NCBI GenBank assembly: GCA_000442125.1
Contig: KE546972.1
Span: 580,022 to 644,021, forward strand
DNA from: Opeltia flavorubescens
Taxonomy: Eukaryota > Ascomycota > Lecanoromycetes > Teloschistales > Teloschistaceae
DNA: 64,000 nt
Direction: 5' to 3'
How positions within the stretch are numbered: the first letter of the stretch is position 1; each line of letters starts with the position of its first letter. The translations under genes were made by a program, and so were the position numbers. Below the pieces are notes generated by a model. That model ran no database searches and was not told where the DNA came from. It worked only from the letters and a program-made list of their open reading frames with translations. This document shows positions 1-11,503 of the stretch, one piece after another.

Positions 1-285
1 AGCTCTCCCCGCTCAGATGAACACTCGCCAGCGCGTGCTAACATGTCGTTGGAGGCCAAGGAAGGGGTGCAAAAAATGGTTTCGTCAGCGCTCAAACCAC
101 ATTGGCACCGGAGCGAAATATCTAAGAATCAATTCACGGAAATCAACCGCAATGTTTCGCGAATGCTGTACGAAAAGGTCGGTGGTGAACAGAATCTGAA
201 AGATGATGACGCGAAAGAGACGTGGGAAAAGCTGGCAAGTGAGGAGGTTGCCAAAGCGGTACAGTCTATCAGGGAAGGGAGTTGA
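1..285 (+). CDS. C-terminal fragment of a PHD/RING-finger (PHRF1-like) protein
   Basis: The reading frame is open from base 1 and ends at the stop at 283-285, so only the last 94 residues are present and the start lies outside the window. The segment is charged and helical, with the pattern KPHWHRSEISKNQF followed by INRNVSRMLYEKV. This resembles the C-terminal SRI-like helical domain of PHRF1-type PHD and RING finger proteins, which binds the phosphorylated RNA polymerase II tail. The zinc-finger part is not visible, so the assignment rests on this tail alone. Another protein with an SRI-like C-terminus is possible. Confidence 0.5.
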   Translation, partial: SSPRSDEHSPARANMSLEAKEGVQKMVSSALKPHWHRSEISKNQFTEINRNVSRMLYEKVGGEQNLKDDDAKETWEKLASEEVAKAVQSIREGS

Positions 286-640
286 TGCTTGAGAGACTTG
301 ACGATCACGATTTCAACGATTTACGAGTGCTCTCAGGTTTCAGCGAGCGAGATGCATCATCTTAGGGAAAGCGTTTTCGATGGAAATTAGCGTTGGTTTG
401 GGTGGCTGGATAAAGAGTTGAATCTTCGGCGATTTCGGTGAAAGGAACATGATCAACGCAGCATGATGGCGGCATGATGTCAATGGTCATTCTATTCATG
501 ATACCCGATGCATTTTGATTTTGTAGCCGATGGGTCTTGTCCGCTACGTTCGCCACTTCACTTAGATAGGCTCGAAATGTACATCAATATTCAGAACAAT
601 GAGATGTAGAGGCCCATGTATATACACGCATTATTCAAGC
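286..640. other. Intergenic, convergent 3' ends
   Basis: This is the spacer between the end of the PHRF1-like gene and the stop codon of the minus-strand mcd4. I see no convincing coding frame, RNA gene or repeat in it. Confidence 0.6.
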
Positions 641-3600
641 TTATAACTTCTCTATCCCCGTATCATTCTTTGCTTTTGCGTCTTGCGATCCTTCCCTCCC
701 AGGCACGATACCATTACTCTCACCACCCGGCTGCTTCGCCTCTTTCCCTCCCTCCGCCACCACTTCCTTCCCATCCCTTCTCCGACCGTGATCGGCAACC
801 CCTTCCCCATCCCCAACGTCAACCCCGCTAACAAAAACCTCACTTAAAAACTCCAACCCCGCCACAAAAACACCCAACAAACTACTAATACAAAAATGGC
901 TAATACTCGTCCCGATATCCAACCAGCTCCCCTCATCCCTCACCATCCAGAAGAAATTCAGCGTCAGCACATCGCTGATGGCCATGACGACCATGAAGAG
1001 ACTCGATGGCGCGACTCCGAGGCGGCGGTTCAGGATACCGAGGTTCGCGGAGATGAGGGCGAAGGGGATGAGGAGTTTGAGGAGGAGGAGGGCGCCTTGG
1101 GAGAAAGGGTTGAAGATGGGGATGAGCCGGTAGACGGAGTCGAGGGAGAAGGAGGATATGGAGGCGATGTTACCGGTGGAGAAAAAGGCGGATTGGAGGA
1201 GGTAGAGGAAGAAGAGGGAGATGCGGGCGTCGGAGAGGGTGAGGGGTCGGTAGGGGTTGGTGATGGTGTGCTTTGATGATTGTGAAGGGTCGGGGGTCGT
1301 TGTTTCGGTTGAGGACTGTAGCTGGTTGGAAATGGCCGAGATCGCGGATGAGAGAGGTTTAGGAGTAGGGACTGGTGATGGAGGCGGTGATGCACGATTC
1401 GTGGTGGTGTAGGCGTAGATGTGGTGCTCAAGACGGACCCATGTGACGAGGGTAGCGCAGAACACAAAATAGAAAAGACCTTCGTAGGATATGGTTAGGA
1501 TGATGAATATAGGTGAAAAGGTTAAAAAAATGACGATCAGGCGGTGAAGGTAATGGCTATTTGGCTGGAGGCTGTGGAGGAAAGGTAGGGTAAGGGATGC
1601 AACTTTGACTTTTTGTTAGTCAGATACACTTGATCAATGTAGCTCCAACATACTCAGGACCAGCCATCCAGCGACTTGATTTCCCACTGGTAATCCATGC
1701 TTGGCTTGAAGTGAGGCGACACTGGAGCGAGTAACGATCATGGCCAGCATGATCAAACCAATCTGCGCTCCTAGAATATTCCTGGACAATCCGTCTGCTT
1801 GAGGTGATGACAACTGGCTCGTAGCTTTTGAAGAAGCAGAAAGTATGGTCTTCTCGAACAGGAGGTATAGAAGACCGACCGAAGCCATGAGGAAACCTCC
1901 TAGTAATCTTTGAGACATGTTAGCTGCTGGTAGAGTACTATTCTTCGAGATGGCACCACCTACATTACACTAATATTTTCAGTCTTAACGACTGGTAGTA
2001 ATGTGAATATACTCATTGACTGGCAAGCAACAAACCAGGTTGCTATGAGAATCTTATTGCGCGAGATGAAAGAACCGCCATACATCGCAGGCCAAAATGC
2101 AGCTGCGATGAAGCTGGCAGTGTATACTGATCGATGAAAATATGATAGCACCTGCGCTACGCCGTTAAAATGGGACAGTGGCAAGAAAACCATTTAGTCA
2201 GTGACTTACAAGTGCCTCAAGGAAGCCAATGAATGCCAAAGTCTTCGCACTTAAGCTCAAGCCTCTGTCCGAATCGGGCGAGCCGAGCAGCAGAAGCCGA
2301 ACGCCAGAGATTAGAGCAGACCTTCGCTGCAAGATCTCCTTCCAGAAGAATACAGGAAACACAGCGTAGAGATAATAAGTGTACGGAGCGTTACGTAACC
2401 ACAATGTCAGCAGCAGACCAGATAAGACGATACCAAATAGTGCAGATGTTGCTGGATCTCGAGAAAAGGAACCCCTATTCTGGAGTACATGGAGATCAAT
2501 GACGGTACATAAAGCAAAAGTGATCCAACCTAGATAGCCCATGGTCACAAGCATCCTCAAGAACAACCAATCGTAGGTTTGAAGATATCGCAATCCTTCG
2601 ATACCCACTCGGAGCAGCTCCTGGCTCATTAAGATTGCGTCTTCAAATTGGCCCTGGTCGATTGTAATTCGGATGTCACGAATTCTTCGTTCCACCGAAT
2701 GCTCATTGTCACCCAATTTGCAATATGGTCGATATCGAATTTCGGAAGCTTTTTTCTGCTCTTCTTTGACCCGGTACATTTCTAGCACGCCGCGTGCGTT
2801 CACGAGAGTCGCCTCGGCTTGCTCTCGAGGATTCCCTGAAAGATACGGCAATGGCAACTCGCCGACAGAATTGACCGGAAATTCAAGACCAGCCAGATAT
2901 GCCATCAGTGCCGCAATATCGGCTTGAGCAACATCATGCTTCTGTACATGGTCCAGTCCCCAGTCTGCAGAGAGACCATCCTCGTGCCCTCGTGCAACAC
3001 CGGTATTGTTGATGATAGGCTTGGCGACGCCGGATCCCCAAGCGATTAGTGGTGTCCGAGTGTTGTCGGGATGGCCATCACCGTGACTGCCCCAATCGCT
3101 CATACCATGATCGGCTGTGAAGACAAATGCTGTCTTTCCATCTGCATAGAAGTCTTCGATTAATTTTGTGAATTTCTTGACTCCTTGATCCACAACCTTG
3201 ATGTTATGCAAATACTCCTTAGAATACGGGCGGTAGGCGTGGCCTGTTGTGTCCAACCCTAGAAGATGCAGAAAGAAGACATTCTTGTCCTCTCGCAGGA
3301 CTCTATCGAGCGTTGCATTTGTACTGGCATTGCGAAACAAACTTTCGGCCATCTCAAAAACCCAGGTGTCAAGTTGCGTTGCGTCTGTATTCCTTCAGCT
3401 GTAGACCCCGAAGGCAAACTTCGTATTGGTACCTTTTGAGAAGTCCTCAAACTCTTCTCCATAAGTCTCTGCGTCTATTCTTCCAGGAACGGCTCCCTCC
3501 TTGAACATAGGTAAAATATCTGGACTGCCCCAACTCCAGGTATGCCTGCTACGGTTGAAGACACTATCAAAGTTGACAGGATTGAGTTTCCAGCCTGTAG

Positions 3601-4006
3601 TAACCGACGATACATCCTCGTAAAGCCCTGCAATGAGTGCGACATGACCGGGGCGTGATTCTGTAGGCATTCGTGTATGAGATACACCGAAAGTGCCGCG
3701 TTCCAGCACACAAGAACGTAAAAAGGGGGCGAGCGGACGAGGGTCTAGAGCTTTAGGAGAGTCTGGGTTTGAAGGTGTCGGGTCTGGAAAAGACTGAAAT
3801 GCCTTGTCAGCACGGAGACCATCGCCAACGAATAGCACAAGTCTTCTAGCTGGCGGTTCCTCATGGATACTTCGGTTGACAGCAAAGGGCGTCATGCCAG
3901 TAACAATTGGGCTGACAAAATAGATATCGAAGATAGACCATATGTATACTAGATGAAATAGAATGGCCACGCCCAGAAATCCAAAACGCCCGAGCCGCGC
4001 CATCAT
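641..4006 (-). CDS. mcd4: GPI ethanolamine phosphate transferase 1 (Mcd4/PIG-N)
   Basis: This ER multi-pass enzyme adds ethanolamine phosphate to the first mannose of GPI-anchor precursors. The model has five exons: 4006-3433, 3384-2210, 2151-1971, 1923-1654 and 1602-641, giving 1053 residues, in the usual size range of fungal Mcd4. The start is a double ATG before [10 protein letters not shown], a typical Mcd4 N-terminus with one signal-anchor helix. The luminal domain has the alkaline-phosphatase-fold motifs: [11 protein letters not shown] (metal site), [12 protein letters not shown] (nucleophile Thr), [12 protein letters not shown] and [16 protein letters not shown]. The PIG-N membrane domain follows with many hydrophobic helices. 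The last 60 or so residues form a hydrophilic, Gly/Glu/Lys-rich tail. Donor and acceptor sites are GT-AG at all four introns (47-58 bases). It is divergent from the prolidase gene across 241 bases, which probably hold both promoters. Confidence 0.95.
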
Positions 4007-4247
4007 AAAAGAGGGGGATGGAGCTGTGCCTGGCTGTCAAGTAGTCATTGATGAACGAACCTATGGAGCTGTCGAGATGCCTTTGAAGACAAGAGTTCAT
4101 CTTAAGCTTTGAAAAGATTCCGCACTTTCCGTGCTCGGTTCGAGCTTCCAAATTTCTATTCATGGGTTGGGTGGGGCACGTGGGGTTGAGATCTCCACCC
4201 CGCCAGCCAGCGGAAAACCACGTCGACTAAAGTGCAAGCCCGCTGCA

Positions 4248-5763
4248 ATGGAGCTCCAAGATCCAATACTTGAGGGTAAATACCCGGCGAAAGAACACTG
4301 TGCCAAAGTTGCAAGCTACCTCAAATCTAAGCATGACATATCCGGAAGCTCCGTAATCTACCTCGAAGGTCAAAAGACAAAGCTTCTGGAGGATAACGAC
4401 GAACCTCAACCATTTCGGTTCGCGGTCGCATACGTGTTGCAAGCTGAAACTGACATGTTGGTAGTCAGCGGCGTTCATTTTTCTACCTTAGCGGCTGCGC
4501 TCTCCCGGACTGTCATCTCGCCTATGAAGTCGCTACATCGACTCTGACCCTCTTCATCCCGCCGCTTGACCCCGACTCTGTGATCTGGTCCGGTCTTCCT
4601 TTACTGCCCCCAGAAGCACTTAAGAAGTATGACATCGACGCCTGCCTCACGACCTCTGACCTTCCCTCCTACCTTACCGCTTTCTCGGATCCTAAACCAA
4701 CCCTTTACCTTAAAACAGGTACCACGCTATCAGAACATACCTTGAACATAACAAGCCTTCCCACGGACTACAAATATCTTCAACCTGCAATCAATGAATG
4801 CCGTGTTACCAAAGACTCGTACGAAGTCGCTTTGCTGCGGCAGGCCAATGCTGTTTCCACACGCGCCCATACCACCGTTCTTCAAGCTATCCCAGATGCA
4901 AAAAACGAGCAGGATCTCGAAGCCACATTCATAGCCACTTGCATCTCATCCGGCGCCAAGAATCAAGCTTACCATGGCATCTTCGGCTCCGGTGAAAATG
5001 CAGCGACATTGCATTACCAGCATAACAATCAGCCCCTGGAGGGCAGGAAGAACATCCTTGTCGACGCAGGGGCAGAATGGGACTGCTATTGCTCGGATGT
5101 GACACGAACGATGCCATTGAATCCCGACGGCAAATTCGATACCGAAAGCCGACAGATCTATGAGATCGTAGAAAAGATGCAGGATGCAGCCTTCGCTCTC
5201 CTGAAAGCGGGCGTACGATGGGAACAACTCCATATCCGCGCGCATGAAATTGCTGTTGAAGGTCTTCTCGCCCTAGGCATCCTGCGCAATGGTACAGCTG
5301 AGGAACTCATGAAGGAACGTCTCGGCGTAGCTTTTTTCCCGCATGGGCTGGGTCATTATTTAGGCATGGATACCCATGATACTGGTGGAAATCCAAACTA
5401 TGAGGACAAGGATATGATTTTCCGCTATCTGAGGATTCGAGGAGAGATTCCGGAGGGAGGCGTGGTGACTGTGGAGCCGGGGGTATACTTTTGCAGGTTT
5501 ATCATTGAACCGTATCTAAAAGACGAGAGGACAAAGAAGTATATCGATGAAAAGGTGCTTGACAGGTACTGGTCAGTTGGTGGCGTTAGGATAGAAGGTA
5601 TATATCTTGCAACTTTTCGGCTCCTGGCGATCATGAAAAAAGACCACAATGCTGACTGTGTCGAACAGATGATGTACTTGTAACGAAAGGCGGATATGAA
5701 AACTTGACAACGGCGCCAAAGAGTATCAAAGAAATGGAAAAGATCATCCAGGGAAATAAGTAA
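4248..5763 (+). CDS. pepP: Xaa-Pro aminopeptidase/dipeptidase (prolidase, M24B)
   Basis: This is a cytosolic metallopeptidase that removes residues before proline or splits Xaa-Pro dipeptides. Exons 4248-4417, 4465-5597 and 5669-5763 give 465 residues, the usual size of fungal PepP. I chose the ATG before [14 protein letters not shown] because that is the family N-terminus; an in-frame upstream ATG at 4131 would add an unconserved stretch. The pita-bread metal ligands are visible: Asp in [19 protein letters not shown] (two), His in [19 protein letters not shown], Glu in VTVEPGVYF and Glu in GGVRIEDDVL. The final intron (71 bases) splits the last metal-site region and restores the frame to [14 protein letters not shown]. 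Neighbouring mcd4 is transcribed in the other direction. Confidence 0.95.
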
Positions 5764-5933
5764 GAAATGAACGGAAGCCGATGTAGCGGAATAAAAGTCA
5801 ATGTAGCGACTTACGCGACATCAACTAGCACGTGACTGAACGACGCTCGAGCACGACCTGCTTTCTATTGTATCGGCCACAAAGGATGAAGACCAGGCGT
5901 GAGTTGCTTCAATAAGCCGAAGGCGGTGAATCT

Positions 5934-7291
5934 CTAGATATAACTAACCTTCACCCCCATCCCTATCGTCCTTCTGACTCTGTCCCACCCGTCCCCAGCA
6001 ATCCTTCTAATCCTATCCTTTACATCTCGTCTACCTATCGCTACCAATAAAGCGACCAAAAAGAGTAAAAACCGAAGTAGTTGCAGAGGATTCTTTGATA
6101 GCGAAGTCGTCATGTTCGAGATTATGTGCTGGAATGCCGCCATATACGCTACGCTGCGCCTAAATATGCCGTCAGTCGAGCTTTTGCTTCGCGAGGTCTT
6201 TGGCGGTAGCGGTTTGTTGTTCCGTTGCGAGCTCGATTTACTGCCCGATGGAAAGGTTGGCCTTATGCCTGGCTTGACCGATTTCTTGTCTTCAATACCA
6301 TAGTCCTGTTCGCTTTTGGATCTTCGATGCTCCTGTGGATGTTCGTTATCTTCAATTGGTTTCGGCTCAGCCTTCTTAAGTCCTTGCGACGTGAACCCGT
6401 TCATCCTAGTCACTGGATCGCCGTTCAATACAAAGTCTTCTTCATGCTGCTGGCTATGCGTCTTCGCGGCTACTAGATCATCGAGTGCTTGCTGGAAAAC
6501 TTCTTTCTGTTCGTCGTCTAGTATATCGCTTAGTTGAATGAAGTCCTTTGCATACTCCCATTCTTCGTTTGCTGGTAGGACATGGAGGATGTAGAGTTCG
6601 AGGATCTTGATTCGGGAGGCTAAGTCACGCGGTGTATTTGTATCGTTCGTATTGAGCTGATCTGGACGTGGTGTTCTCGACACGTCTGACGTTGCGAGAT
6701 AATTTTCAAGGTATTGCTGGTTCTTGACTTGCGAAGCGGATTGGGATAACAGAAGCGTTGCTCTGATATAAGTCTTAGTGTGATCTATACCATGATCTTG
6801 GTGTATGGCTCTTACAGATTTGCAACGACATCTGCGTCCATATTGCTTTCGATACCATCATAGCCAATTCCCACGACTTCGTCCCATATTGATCCATCCC
6901 TGGCTTTGGCTGCTATATCACGCCATTTCTTGCTGCCTACAATTGCTTTACCCTCTTCCGGCCCAAGCTCAATGATAGCATTCAACAACGTCAGATACAA
7001 GCTCCAAATCTTGACTCTAAGATTCCGGGTTGCTGTCGCTATGGGAGCTTTCTGCTCTGACCGGTCTTCCGCCGCAGAGTCGTCTTCCGAGAGTTCTAGC
7101 GGATACAAGATTGTTTGAAGGATTGCAAAGGCCTCGGCAAAATCTCGAGTTAAAAAGGACGTCGACGCTTGCTTGTAGACTTTGGAGATCTGGGAGTTTT
7201 TCTGTCGCGGCGGGGATAGGGTGCCGTATGAGGCGTTCAGGGAGTTTTTAAGCGGAGCGGCGATGATAGTCTCTGTTGAGGTGACACTCAT
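5934..7291 (-). CDS. pex26: Peroxin 26 of filamentous fungi (Pex26)
   Basis: This tail-anchored peroxisomal membrane protein recruits the Pex1-Pex6 ATPases that recycle the import receptor. Exons 7291-6816 and 6762-5934, joined over a 53-base intron, give 434 residues. The start is the ATG before SVTSTETI; the frame stays open further upstream but is not protein-like. An N-terminal helical domain (YKQASTSFLTRDFAEAF, then a long leucine-rich stretch) is followed by a polar Ser/Lys-rich linker. A single hydrophobic segment, LLRFLLFLVALLVAIG, lies close to the C-terminus, and the protein ends in GMGVKVSYI, a usual fungal Pex26 ending. The family is poorly conserved in sequence, so the call rests on architecture plus the two conserved ends. 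Confidence 0.85.
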
Positions 7292-7815
7292 CGTGTTTAG
7301 TATATGTGCTCCTGGTTGACAACGATGGGTATCTCGTAGCGTCAACACAACTATGGCGCCGTATATTGCCAAGGGGCTTTTCAGATATAAAAGGCTGGTG
7401 ATTTTCCTCTCCACCTCGGCACCTTAAGAAGGGATAGGCGGAGGTCTCGCCGGAAAGCTTGGCACATATGCTTGACAGTTACCTTAATCTTCAAAAGTGA
7501 GCAGGAACCACCACTCTATTTACAATCTTTTGATAATGAAGGCAGTACCGAGCTTAGCAGCTTCATGCTGCTCTTATATTCAGCAACAAACATTCATATG
7601 CATATCACTTGGTCAAAGCAAATTCTCCAAACTTCCTTGTTGCATAAATCAAGCATGCTCACAACGCATTGCAGACGAACGATCTCCTGGATAATTATCA
7701 TTGCAAACATTTTTTCTACAAATATAATCTCTTTTCCAGCTCATTTCTGGCATTCGTAAACCTTTCTTTCTCAGTTTTGAAGCTTTTTCCTTATCGTTCT
7801 CCAATCATACCAAAG
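7292..7815. other. Intergenic, divergent promoter region
   Basis: This spacer separates the 5' ends of pex26 (minus) and the CAF1-type ribonuclease (plus) and presumably holds both promoters. I see CT- and T-rich tracts just before 7816, common before fungal start codons, but no gene. Confidence 0.6.
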
Positions 7816-9772
7816 ATGGACGTCACTCGGCGTGTTTTTCCAAGCCAGCTGTCAGCTATCATCGCAGCCATTGCTGATGCCCATTTCGTTGCTATCGATC
7901 TGGAGCTCTCTGGCATACCTAGTCATCAAGCCAACAAGTCGAGAGCTTATGATGGTGGGAAGCCATCCTTGCAAGAACGCTACGAAGAGAACAAGAAGGC
8001 AGCAGAGAAATATCAAATTCTGCAGCTGGGCATCACATGCGTTGGGGAGAACAACAATCGAGGTACATCTTGGTTTGGATTACCAGTGGGCTCATCTCAT
8101 GGTCTTTAGGTGTCTATGTCGTCCGTCCTTACAATTTCTTCCTCAATCCTGTCCCAGACGAAAGATTGAACGTCGAACGGGTCTTTTCCTATCATAGTGG
8201 AGGTAAGTAACTTATCGTCATGCGCTCCTAAATAGAGCTAAAGGATGCAGCGGTGGATTTCTTACTCAAGCGCAATTTTCGCATGGAGGCCCCATATCTT
8301 GAAGGCCTACATTATTTTTCACGGGCAGAGGAAGCAACTGCACGTCAAGTAGCTGCTCAGCGTCAAGACAGAGCAAGTATTGCAGACATGCAGCCACGGT
8401 CTGACGATACAGAGTCAATGGGGCTTCTGAAGCGCTTGGAGGAAGAAGTCGTTGCATGGAAGAACCGGGCCGAAGTGAGATTCATGATAGACATTGTGGC
8501 TTGATAGACTGACAGGCCCTATCAGCCAAAGCCTGATTATCTGAACTTTGCAGCAGCTGGCGTCGGCAACAATCCACACTCGGAAAAACCTCTCAATAAT
8601 TATCAGAAACGGCTTATACACCAATATGTTCGAGCCAAGCATCCGGATCTGGTCACTGAGGGTCGAGGCGGTTTTATTCAAATAGCCGCATATGATAGAG
8701 AGCGAGAGATCTCCGAGCAGCAATATCGAGCAACCAGGTTTCAAGAGATACTGGGCAGGCAAATCGGTCTTCGCTGGCTGATTGAGGCAATCTGTGGTGG
8801 TGATATATCTGCTATTGATCTAAGCAGCTTCTACCCAGGGGTCAAGGTCTCTATGGCAGCAGATTTTGTTAGCCTCCGTGAGCAGTTGAGCGGCCAATCG
8901 ACTGTCCTTGTTGGACACAACGTTTTCCTTGATCTTATATACTTCTATGTCTGTTTCTTTGGTCCACTGCCCGATAAGGTCGAAGATTTCCAGAAAATTA
9001 TCCACGAATTATTTCCTCGGATCATCGACACAAAGTACCTGGCAACACACAATATTGCCAATCCGGCCCTTGCACGCTCTTCCCTCGAGGATCTGAGTGA
9101 CAAGCTCTCCAAGCAACCACAACCGATCATAGGTAATGTACACCCTTACCTGTCCCAGATTCTTTAATTGACGTACAATTTCCTACCTCTGCAGAACTGC
9201 ACCCATTACATCCAAAATACGAATTCGAAACGTTTGCCCACGAAGCAGGCTTTGACAGCTACTTGACAGCTCAAGTCCTCATCCGCCTATCCACAAAGCT
9301 AGATAGTAGTGGGTTTTTTCTAGAAGAAACCAAAGATGCCTTGCTTGAAGACGATGAGGACTACTTCACCCCTCCGGAAGAACGTTCCCTGGAAGAAGGC
9401 AGTGGCGGCTCACTTCTTGATATCGATTTACTCCCAGCACAGCTGTTGAAAGCCGATGATCATCCGACACATTCGCGTGTTCGGCCAAGCAATGTCTCAG
9501 CCCCAGCTCGTTCTGCTTTCTCACATGCCACAAGCTTCGACCTATTAGGCGACATACCTTTGGAAGAGGATCTTATCACGCTATCTCTTCAACCAGAAAA
9601 GACGGAGCGTCTAATGTCGAGGAAGCAACAAAAGCGGATGAAGAAGGCCGCTAATGAGATTGGTCGACGGATGCCGGCGTGGGAGAGCCCTTTCTGGACA
9701 ATTTACGGGAACAAACTTTGCGTCAATGGAACAGTGGAAGGAGTATGCGACGTTGGAAAATGGCCGTATTGA
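7816..9772 (+). CDS. CAF1-family DEDD ribonuclease (PARN-like)
   Basis: This is a probable 3'-5' exoribonuclease of the PARN/CAF1 group, which trims poly(A) or small-RNA 3' tails. Exons 7816-8062, 8110-8202, 8251-8474, 8526-9132 and 9195-9772 give 582 residues. DEDD residues are visible: Asp and Glu in FVAIDLELSGI near residue 30, Asp in VGHNVFLDLIYFY, and HEAGFDSYLTAQV with the final Asp. The start ATG precedes DVTRRVFPSQL, the normal family start. The third intron must use the second AG (after CTATCAG), because the first leaves the frame with an early stop. The C-terminus carries the conserved WxxYGNKL-type motif (FWTIYGNKLCVNGT). Filamentous fungi also have Pop2/Caf1, but the long insert between the first and third motifs favours the PARN-like branch. 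Confidence 0.88.
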
Positions 9773-10151
9773 AGTGTCTTCTGTCCTGCTCCCCTTGTTT
9801 TCTAGAACTGCAAACGCTAGTCGTCGATCGCAATGTTCGAAATTGGATTTCGATGACCTCTCGTACAGTGCGTCTTTTGATAATAATGCATTAAGTTCCC
9901 CCGTAGCTTCTTTTGACAATGTTCAGCGACATTGCTGCTCGCGGATATCCTTTCTAACATCCGTGAAAGGATGTAGATTTCTTATTGAAGTCATTTAAGG
10001 CTGAAATGAATGCGGTATTTACTCGGCGATGCGTGCGAGGTCGTAGGCGAGCTTGGTATTTAAGCCTTAACTGCCTAGGAACGGTCACAATCTTCCATAA
10101 TAGTATCCTCTTGACTTGTAACTTGAACGGAACCACAGGGAACACGGTGTA
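9773..10151. other. Intergenic, convergent 3' ends
   Basis: The stop codons of the ribonuclease gene and the SRP receptor gene face each other here. I see no further feature. Confidence 0.6.
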
Positions 10152-11021
10152 TCACAAGACACTCCCGATCCATTCCCACCATTGCTTGATATCTGACCTA
10201 TCTGCGCCACTGGCATTACCTCCCCGAACCTGGACATGGATATTGAACTCGTCCAACTGCGAGAATTCGAAGTTCCCTTCCCCGAATTCACCAAGCCATT
10301 CCCTATCATCCCCAGTATCCATGTCTTTGGTGCCTACTCCCGCGTCTAGCAGGCCTTCACTTTTTGATTTGCGTATTTTGGTGATTTCTGATTCTAATCT
10401 AGCTTTCACAAGCGGTGCCGGCAGAGCGGTAAACAAGTCCAATTTATTCGCGGCAATGAGGATGGGCATGTCTTTTCGAGATTTGGAAGACTTTGAGGAA
10501 GTCGCTTGTTTCTGCAACTGTAGTAATATGTCGTGAAGATAGTCTGCTGCTTGCCTAGCATTTTCATTAGTATCGGAGGACAGATCTGCGGCATCCACGA
10601 CGAAGATTATTCCCTGTAGGTTTTGCGGTTTGCTAATGCCATCGATCGCATAATGACGGAGCTTTCCGTGTCCAGGGGTATCATGAATGAGGATCTTCTT
10701 AGTGATTTCCCATGTGGGGTCATTGGGCGATCGAAAGCGAGAGGATGCTACTGGTGTTTTGACAGGGAGGGAGACTTCGACGGTGAGTGGGACTTGAGAG
10801 GTATGGGTCGCGACAGGTACACCGCGCTCGAGAAGCGTGGCGAGGGACGTCTTGCCAGCTCCGCTGGGACCGACTAAAAGGATGGTAGGGAGGGTGTCTG
10901 ATGTAGTGCTGTAGATTATGAAGTGAAGGAATAGAGGAATCGAGAGGATCAGGAGCATGGAAGTGATTATAAAGATTGGTGATGGCTCTGGCATGAAGCT
11001 CAGAGGATCTGCCCACGACAT
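10152..11021 (-). CDS. srp102: Signal recognition particle receptor subunit beta
   Basis: This ER membrane GTPase anchors the SRP receptor alpha subunit at the translocon. It is an uninterrupted ORF of 289 residues. An N-terminal signal-anchor (IFIITSMLLILSIPLFLHF, about residues 16-34) is followed by a Ras-like GTPase domain. G1 is LLVGPSGAGKTS, G3 is HDTPGHGKLR and G4 is AANKLDL. The size matches the family, and the domain runs to WWEWIGSVL, a normal SRP receptor beta C-terminus. It functions with SRP, whose SRP72 subunit is encoded at 49968-52084 in this same window, although the two are too far apart to be co-regulated by position. Confidence 0.93.
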   Translation of the reverse strand: MSWADPLSFMPEPSPIFIITSMLLILSIPLFLHFIIYSTTSDTLPTILLVGPSGAGKTSLATLLERGVPVATHTSQVPLTVEVSLPVKTPVASSRFRSPNDPTWEITKKILIHDTPGHGKLRHYAIDGISKPQNLQGIIFVVDAADLSSDTNENARQAADYLHDILLQLQKQATSSKSSKSRKDMPILIAANKLDLFTALPAPLVKARLESEITKIRKSKSEGLLDAGVGTKDMDTGDDREWLGEFGEGNFEFSQLDEFNIHVQVRGGNASGADRSDIKQWWEWIGSVL

Positions 11022-11503
11022 GACTGCCTCTCAATATTCACCTTAGGATTGCAGTGCGAAAAGGAAGGCTCGCAAGGTCGACGATACTCGTATCCACCAG
11101 GTTTTGCACCAGTTCAGGTTTTGCACCAGTCTAACAGCTTGGCGCCAAGTCCTATCCACGCTAGCTATATAAGGTAGAGCCTCTTACTCCTCTTGGCACG
11201 CTAGCCTGAAGGGCTTGAAGCTTGGCGCCAAGCTGTTAGATTGGTGCAAAACCTGAACGGGTGCAAAACCTGGTGGATATGAGTAGCTTACTCGTGCCGC
11301 TCATGGCAGCTCGTGCCGAGAGGCCGACTGCCGCGGCCTAGATCCTGCCGCTGAAGCTTGAGCTTACTGGCCGTGGCTGAAGTCGTCACCTTGATATATT
11401 TACTGTTGAGATAGCTGCGCGCACTTGCAGCGGCCGAATATGGCTTTTTGCATAGATCTCATCTTTTTACAGCATCGTACTACTCACGAAGTCTCCTGAC
11501 AGG
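11022..11503. other. Intergenic region carrying a MITE
   Basis: This lies between the 5' ends of the SRP receptor gene and akr1, so it should hold both promoters. Its left half is occupied by the inverted-repeat element at 11087-11283. The rest shows no gene. Confidence 0.7.
11087..11283. mobile_element. MITE with 63-base terminal inverted repeats, flanked by TA
   Basis: Two arms, 11087-11149 and 11221-11283, are inverted copies that differ at only three positions, and they enclose about 71 bases of non-coding centre. Immediately outside both ends is the dinucleotide TA (11085-11086 and 11284-11285), and the termini read CTCRTATCC inward. Long terminal inverted repeats, small size, no ORF and a TA target duplication fit a Tc1/mariner-type non-autonomous element. 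Each arm contains two tandem copies of AGGTTTTGCACC and ends with the perfect palindrome CTTGGCGCCAAG. The near-identity of the arms suggests a young insertion or selection on the hairpin. No transposase is present in the window. Confidence 0.75.

Noticed and set aside
896-1467. Long ORFs rich in Glu/Gly (plus) or Pro/Ser (minus) over the mcd4 3' part
   Set aside because: They are other-frame shadows of the mcd4 last exon; the mcd4 frame has conserved membrane helices.
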